Source of the DNA: Bradyrhizobium hereditatis
Lineage (GTDB): Bacteria > Pseudomonadota > Alphaproteobacteria > Rhizobiales > Xanthobacteraceae
Length of the DNA stretch: 64,000 nt
Direction of reading: 5' to 3'
Assembly (NCBI RefSeq): GCF_020329435.1
Contig: NZ_JAGKJK010000013.1
Location: 160,357-224,356, forward strand
In this document: piece by piece, positions 60,591 through 64,000 of the stretch
How the letters are laid out: every line of letters begins with the position of its first letter
Numbering within the stretch: the first letter of the stretch is position 1
Notes under the pieces: generated by a model
What the model saw: only the letters and a program-made list of their open reading frames with translations
The model's database searches: none
What the model was told of the DNA's origin: nothing
Made by a program: the position numbers and the translations under genes

Positions 60591-61925
60591 ATGAATCAAC
60601 GATTTGATACCATTCTAAAATCCGGCACCGTGGTCAATCAGGATGGCGAGGGCATCCGCGACATCGGCATCTCCAACGGCCGGATCGCCGCGATCGGCGG
60701 GCTCGGACAGGCTTCTGCCGCCGAGACGATCGACTGCAAGGGCCTGCACATCCTGCCCGGCGTGATGGATACGCAGGTGCACTTCCGCGAACCCGGGCTG
60801 ACGCACAAGGAGGACCTCGAGACCGGTTCGCGCAGCGCCGTGATGGGCGGCGTCACCGCTGTTTTCGAGATGCCGAACACCAATCCGCTCACGGTCACCG
60901 AGGAGGCGTTCACCGCCAAGATCAAGGCCGGCCATCATCGCATGCATTGCGATTTTGCGTTCTTTATCGGTGGCACGCGCGAGAACGTGAACCATCTGCC
61001 TGAGCTGGAGCGCGCGGAAGGCTGCGCCGGCGTCAAGGTGTTTATCGGCTCTTCCACTGGCGCGCTGCTGGTCGAAGACGATGAAAGCCTTCGACGCATC
61101 TTCCAGGTGATCCGCCGCCGCGCAGCCTTTCACGCCGAGGACGAATACCGCCTCAACGAGCGCAAGCCGCTGCGCATCGAGGGCGATCCGCGTTCGCATC
61201 CGGTGTGGCGCGACGAGACGGCCGCGCTGATGGCGACGCAGCGGCTGGTCAATCTTGCGCGCGAAACGGGAAAGCGCATTCACGTGCTGCACATCTCGAC
61301 CAAGCAGGAGATCGATTACTTACGCGAGCACAAGGATGTCGCCTCCTGTGAGGCGACGCCGCACCATCTCACCATGGCGGCGCCCGAATGCTACGACCGG
61401 CTCGGGACGCTTGCGCAGATGAACCCGCCGGTGCGTTCGGCCGATCACCGCGACGGCATCTGGCGCGGCATCGAGCAGGGCATCATCGACGTGCTTGGCT
61501 CCGACCACGCGCCGCACACGCTGGAGGAAAAGGCGAAGACCTATCCGGCTTCGCCCTCGGGCATGACGGGGGTGCAGACGCTGGTGCCGTTGATGCTCGA
61601 CCACGTCAATGCCGGGCGGCTGTCGCTGGCGCGCTTCGTCGATCTGACCAGCGCTGGTCCCGCGCGCCTGTTCAACATTGCCTGTAAGGGCCGCATCGCG
61701 GCCGGTTACGACGCCGACTTCACCATCGTCGATCTCAAGCGGAGCGAGACCATCACCAACAAGTGGGTGGCCTCGCGGGCGGGGTGGACGCCCTATGACG
61801 GCATGCGCGTTACCGGCTGGCCGGTCGGCACCTTCGTGCGCGGCAAGCGCGTGATGTGGCAGGGTGAGCTCACGACGCCTTCAACCGGCGAGCCGGTGCG
61901 GTTCCTGGAGACGTTGAAGGCGTAG
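60591..61925 (+). CDS. pyrC: Dihydroorotase with Gln in place of the first HxH ligand
   Basis: Dihydroorotase closes carbamoyl aspartate to dihydroorotate in pyrimidine synthesis. The 444-residue amidohydrolase has the metal-site start DTQVHFREPGLTHKEDLETG, in which residue 62 is Gln and residue 64 His. The usual motif is H-x-H. Other expected pieces are GGVTAVFEMPNTNPLTVT, GVKVFIGSSTGALL with the Lys, HVLHIST, and VLGSDHAPHTLEEK. Related alphaproteobacterial enzymes carry the same Gln as far as I recall. It is divergent from ygfZ. Confidence 0.95.
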   Translation: MNQRFDTILKSGTVVNQDGEGIRDIGISNGRIAAIGGLGQASAAETIDCKGLHILPGVMDTQVHFREPGLTHKEDLETGSRSAVMGGVTAVFEMPNTNPLTVTEEAFTAKIKAGHHRMHCDFAFFIGGTRENVNHLPELERAEGCAGVKVFIGSSTGALLVEDDESLRRIFQVIRRRAAFHAEDEYRLNERKPLRIEGDPRSHPVWRDETAALMATQRLVNLARETGKRIHVLHISTKQEIDYLREHKDVASCEATPHHLTMAAPECYDRLGTLAQMNPPVRSADHRDGIWRGIEQGIIDVLGSDHAPHTLEEKAKTYPASPSGMTGVQTLVPLMLDHVNAGRLSLARFVDLTSAGPARLFNIACKGRIAAGYDADFTIVDLKRSETITNKWVASRAGWTPYDGMRVTGWPVGTFVRGKRVMWQGELTTPSTGEPVRFLETLKA

Positions 61926-61952
61926 TTCGGAGCTCGTTCCAAACCAACGGGT

Positions 61953-62088
61953 GTCGTCGCCCGGCTTGACCGGGCGATCCAGCATTCCAGAGGCGTTTGT
62001 AATTCGATCGAGAAGCCGCAGCGTACTGGTCACCCGCCGGAGCCTGTCATTGGGCGCGCATTCGCGCGACCCGGTGGCGGGTGACGAC
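61953..62088. repeat. Family C intergenic repeat with inverted module
   Basis: GTCGTCGCCCGGCTTGACCG begins it, followed by the CCAGCATTCCAG and GCGTACTGG core. The right hairpin tip is a module at about 62039-62074 in inverted orientation (AGCCTGTCATTGGGCGCGCA). It ends GGCGGGTGACGAC. Compare 251-384 and 35664-35765. Confidence 0.75.
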
Positions 62089-62102
62089 ATCTGGAGTTGC
62101 CG

Positions 62103-62369
62103 CTACTGCTTCGCCAGCTTCAGCGAAAATTCGCCGTTGCGCACGCGCGCCGGCAGTCCTTCCGCAAACTTCGCCACCGCATCCTCGCCGTAGGTCGAGA
62201 CTAGTTCGGCCAGCGCCGTGAACAGGCTCGCCTGCGCGAGGCAGTCGCCGTCGACGCCATCGTGCCGCGCTTCCGCCCAGGCTTCGCTCAGGTAGCTGAG
62301 GGCAGTCTGCTTCTGTTCGAGATCGGGAAGCGGGTCTTGGGCGATCGAAAAGGCAGCTGGGCGGCTCAT
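62103..62369 (-). CDS. Small conserved protein of unknown function
   Basis: This 88-residue protein begins MSRPAAFSIAQDPLPDLEQK and has an all-helical pattern (ALSYLSEAWAEARHDGVDGD, LFTALAELVSTYGEDAVAKF) with a C-terminal PARVRNGEFSLKLAKQ. I do not recognise a domain. The start is uncertain: an ATG at 62411 would add 14 residues. A TTTA-N7-TTAAC sequence at 62461-62476, resembling a CtrA site, lies about 92 bases upstream of 62369. Confidence 0.65.
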   Translation of the reverse strand: MSRPAAFSIAQDPLPDLEQKQTALSYLSEAWAEARHDGVDGDCLAQASLFTALAELVSTYGEDAVAKFAEGLPARVRNGEFSLKLAKQ

Positions 62370-62522
62370 GAACTCAACGAAAATCTGCGCGCGAACCAGG
62401 GCGGATCGCATCCTGACGCAATAAGCTGTAGCACGCGGTGCTGACGCGCCTAGCCACATCTTTAGGAAAGGTTAACAGGCCTGCGCGAATTTCAGGCAGG
62501 GCCCACGCAGGTTCCACCGATC

Positions 62523-63161
62523 TTAGGAAATGCAGTCCAGGATCGCTCCCGGCGTCGCGCAGACATGGTGCGCGCCGGCGCTGAGCAGTTCGTCCCGGCT
62601 GCCGTAGCCGTAGAGCACGCCGATGCCTTTCATGCCGTTGTTTTTAGCGCCGACCATGTCGTGGCTGCGGTCGCCGATCATCAGGGTCTTGGCCGGATCG
62701 ACCGAAACTTGCTTCAGCGCGTATTCGAGCAGATGCGACTTGTCCACACGGGTGCCATCAAGTTCGGAACCGAAGACGCGCTCGAAGTGACCGCGCAGGC
62801 CGAAATGATCGACGATGCGCTCGGCGAATACGTGCGGCTTGCTGGTCGCGACAAACAGCCGGTGGCCAGAGGCGCACAGCGACGTCAGCAGATTGCCAAT
62901 ACCATCGTAGACGCCGTTCTCGTAGAGGCCGATGTCGGAAAATCGCTCGCGGTAGAGCGCCACCGCGCGGTCGGCGGCGTGATCGGCGCCGAGCAGTCGC
63001 ACGAAGCTGGCGCGCAGCGGAGGGCCAATGCACCAGGTCAGTTCGTCCTCGGTCGGAATATCAGGATGATCAAGCCTTTGCAGTGCGTATTGAATCGAAC
63101 GGGTGATGCCCGGCTTCGGATCCGTCAGCGTGCCATCGAGGTCGAAATAGATCGCGTCCAT
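62523..63161 (-). CDS. HAD-family hydrolase (phosphoglycolate phosphatase-like)
   Basis: This 212-residue HAD phosphatase has motif I IYFDLDGTLTD with the nucleophile Asp, motif II in LFVATSKPHVFA, Lys in VDKSHLLEYAL and motif IV in MIGDRSHDMVGAKNNGMKGI. The cap is the small helical type of phosphoglycolate phosphatases. Substrate is not certain. It ends next to the small conserved gene and starts 4 bases from the TIGR02301 gene's end. Confidence 0.92.
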   Translation of the reverse strand: MDAIYFDLDGTLTDPKPGITRSIQYALQRLDHPDIPTEDELTWCIGPPLRASFVRLLGADHAADRAVALYRERFSDIGLYENGVYDGIGNLLTSLCASGHRLFVATSKPHVFAERIVDHFGLRGHFERVFGSELDGTRVDKSHLLEYALKQVSVDPAKTLMIGDRSHDMVGAKNNGMKGIGVLYGYGSRDELLSAGAHHVCATPGAILDCIS

Positions 63162-63165
63162 TTCT

Positions 63166-63543
63166 TCAGTTTGCGTAGCGCGCGGTCAGGTCGCGCGAAA
63201 TTTTTGAGCCTTCCTCAATATATCTGCGGATCGCAACCGATGCAGCCGGCGTGCAGGTCCGGTAGGTCTGCTGAAAACCGTTATAGCCGCGATTGAAGCC
63301 GGCAATCATGCGGGCGCGGCGGTCGCCGGAGGGGGTTTCGGCGTCGATCAACGCCTGCATCTCGTTGCGCCATTTCGCCCCTTCATTGGCGCCGCAGATG
63401 CCCCGGAGGTAGTGCAGGGTGCCGAGAATCTCGGCCAGCCGCTGCAGCTCGCCGTCAAACGGCGCGGCGGCGTCCTGGGCGCGTGCGGGGGCCAGATGGC
63501 ATGCCGAAACGAGGATGAGGGCGGCGAGAGCGTGCTTGAGCAT
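63166..63543 (-). CDS. TIGR02301 family exported protein
   Basis: This 125-residue protein has a Sec signal (LKHALAALILVSACHLAPAR, AQ) and the TIGR02301 domain: LAEILGTLHYLRGICGANEG, then GFNRGYNGFQQTYRTCTPAA. The family is limited to alphaproteobacteria and its function is unknown. The ATG at 63543 is set by the signal peptide. The HAD gene follows 4 bases later on the same strand, so they are likely co-transcribed. Confidence 0.92.
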   Translation of the reverse strand: MLKHALAALILVSACHLAPARAQDAAAPFDGELQRLAEILGTLHYLRGICGANEGAKWRNEMQALIDAETPSGDRRARMIAGFNRGYNGFQQTYRTCTPAASVAIRRYIEEGSKISRDLTARYAN

Positions 63544-63595
63544 TTGAGGGCCATATGCCCCCTCACGGCGTCCGAGGCAAGGCGGGAGGGACCGC

Positions 63596-64000
63596 CTAGA
63601 CCAGCTTCCGGGCGGCCTCGATGACCTCCAGAAGACCGCCGGTGACCTTGAGATCACCGAGCTCACCAGGCGCCAGCCATTTGAAGTCGTCGTGCTCGTC
63701 GTTCAGGACCGGCTCCCGGGCCACCCATCGCGCCGCGAACGACATGATCAGGTAATGGCCGCCGCCGGACGCCCCCGGCAGCACCTCTCGCCAGCCGGCA
63801 AGCCCCAGAATCTCGATTCTCAAGCCGGTTTCCTCGTCCACCTCGCGGTGCAGCGCGGCGTGCAGCGATTCGCCGAATTCGACCCGGCCGCCGGGAAGGG
63901 AGTAGAAGCCCTTGCCGGGCGAACGGGCGCGGCGGACCAGGAGGACCTTGCCGTCACGGAAGATCGCGCCGCTGACGGCGAGCTGTGGGTGGGTCGGGTG
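63596..64000 (-). CDS. NUDIX hydrolase (partial)
   Basis: The reading frame is open from the right edge of the window to a stop at 63596, giving 134 residues of a gene that starts beyond 64000. The NUDIX box is present: GGRVEFGESLHAALHREVDE followed by ETGL fits G-X5-E-X7-REV-X-EE-X-GL. The protein begins within PQLAVSGAIFRDGKVLLVRR. The family hydrolyses nucleoside diphosphate derivatives; ADP-ribose or nucleotide-sugar substrates are possible. The TIGR02301 gene follows 52 bases later. Confidence 0.93.
   Translation of the reverse strand, partial: HPTHPQLAVSGAIFRDGKVLLVRRARSPGKGFYSLPGGRVEFGESLHAALHREVDEETGLRIEILGLAGWREVLPGASGGGHYLIMSFAARWVAREPVLNDEHDDFKWLAPGELGDLKVTGGLLEVIEAARKLV

Overview
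The window is 64 kb of high-GC chromosomal DNA from an alphaproteobacterium of the order Hyphomicrobiales, most likely Bradyrhizobium or a close relative (Nitrobacteraceae). The evidence is the CcrM-type GANTC methyltransferase, DUF1236, DUF6894 and TIGR02301 proteins, the gene runs smc-dsbA-DUF721-mutY and polyprenyl synthase-DUF2007-methyltransferase-S49 peptidase-glyQ-glyS-ppdK, and intergenic palindromic repeats of the kind common in Bradyrhizobium. This assignment rests on recognition of the proteins, not on a database search. I saw no phage, IS element, CRISPR array, tRNA or rRNA. Most of the window is core genome, broken by a few accessory stretches.

Left end (1-9.5 kb): a partial Rsm22-like gene, then smc, a DsbA-like oxidoreductase and a DciA-like DUF721 gene on the minus strand, and mutY on the plus strand. 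A two-gene exported operon follows (di-haem cytochrome plus DUF4142) with a candidate general-stress (EcfG) promoter. 9.7-19.7 kb is accessory and looks metabolic or detoxifying: a hotdog thioesterase, a DUF4239 membrane protein, an FAD monooxygenase, two SDRs, three NTF2-like proteins, an XRE-family regulator, a LysR regulator and two glutathione S-transferases.

20-30 kb: ccrM, whose upstream region holds five GANTC sites and a CtrA-like box; a zinc metallopeptidase; moaB; a MarR-GNAT fusion with a large palindromic operator and a coupled 51-residue gene; a short glycosyltransferase; a PA0069-type radical SAM protein; a VOC protein; rnhB; and a membrane glycosyltransferase. 29-44.3 kb is mostly housekeeping: a cluster-variant family 4 uracil-DNA glycosylase coupled to an unknown gene, ETF-ubiquinone oxidoreductase, a TPR protein, ispE, octaprenyl-type diphosphate synthase, DUF2007, a TrmN6-like methyltransferase, an S49 peptidase, glyQ and glyS. 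Several small proteins lie between them.

Right end (44-64 kb): pyruvate phosphate dikinase with a histone H1-like tail, a cell-wall hydrolase, an MFS transporter, an AcuI-type reductase, a chemoreceptor, a large DUF2339 membrane protein, a phosphatase, an HD hydrolase coupled to tag, ygfZ, a dihydroorotase with an unusual metal site, a HAD phosphatase, a TIGR02301 protein and a partial NUDIX hydrolase.

I found no clear new multi-gene defence or mobile system. The most promising signals are the methylation-site architecture at ccrM, mosaic intergenic repeats that share one interchangeable hairpin module, the variant uracil-DNA glycosylase with its coupled unknown gene, the H1-like tail on PPDK, and several palindromic operators next to regulator genes.
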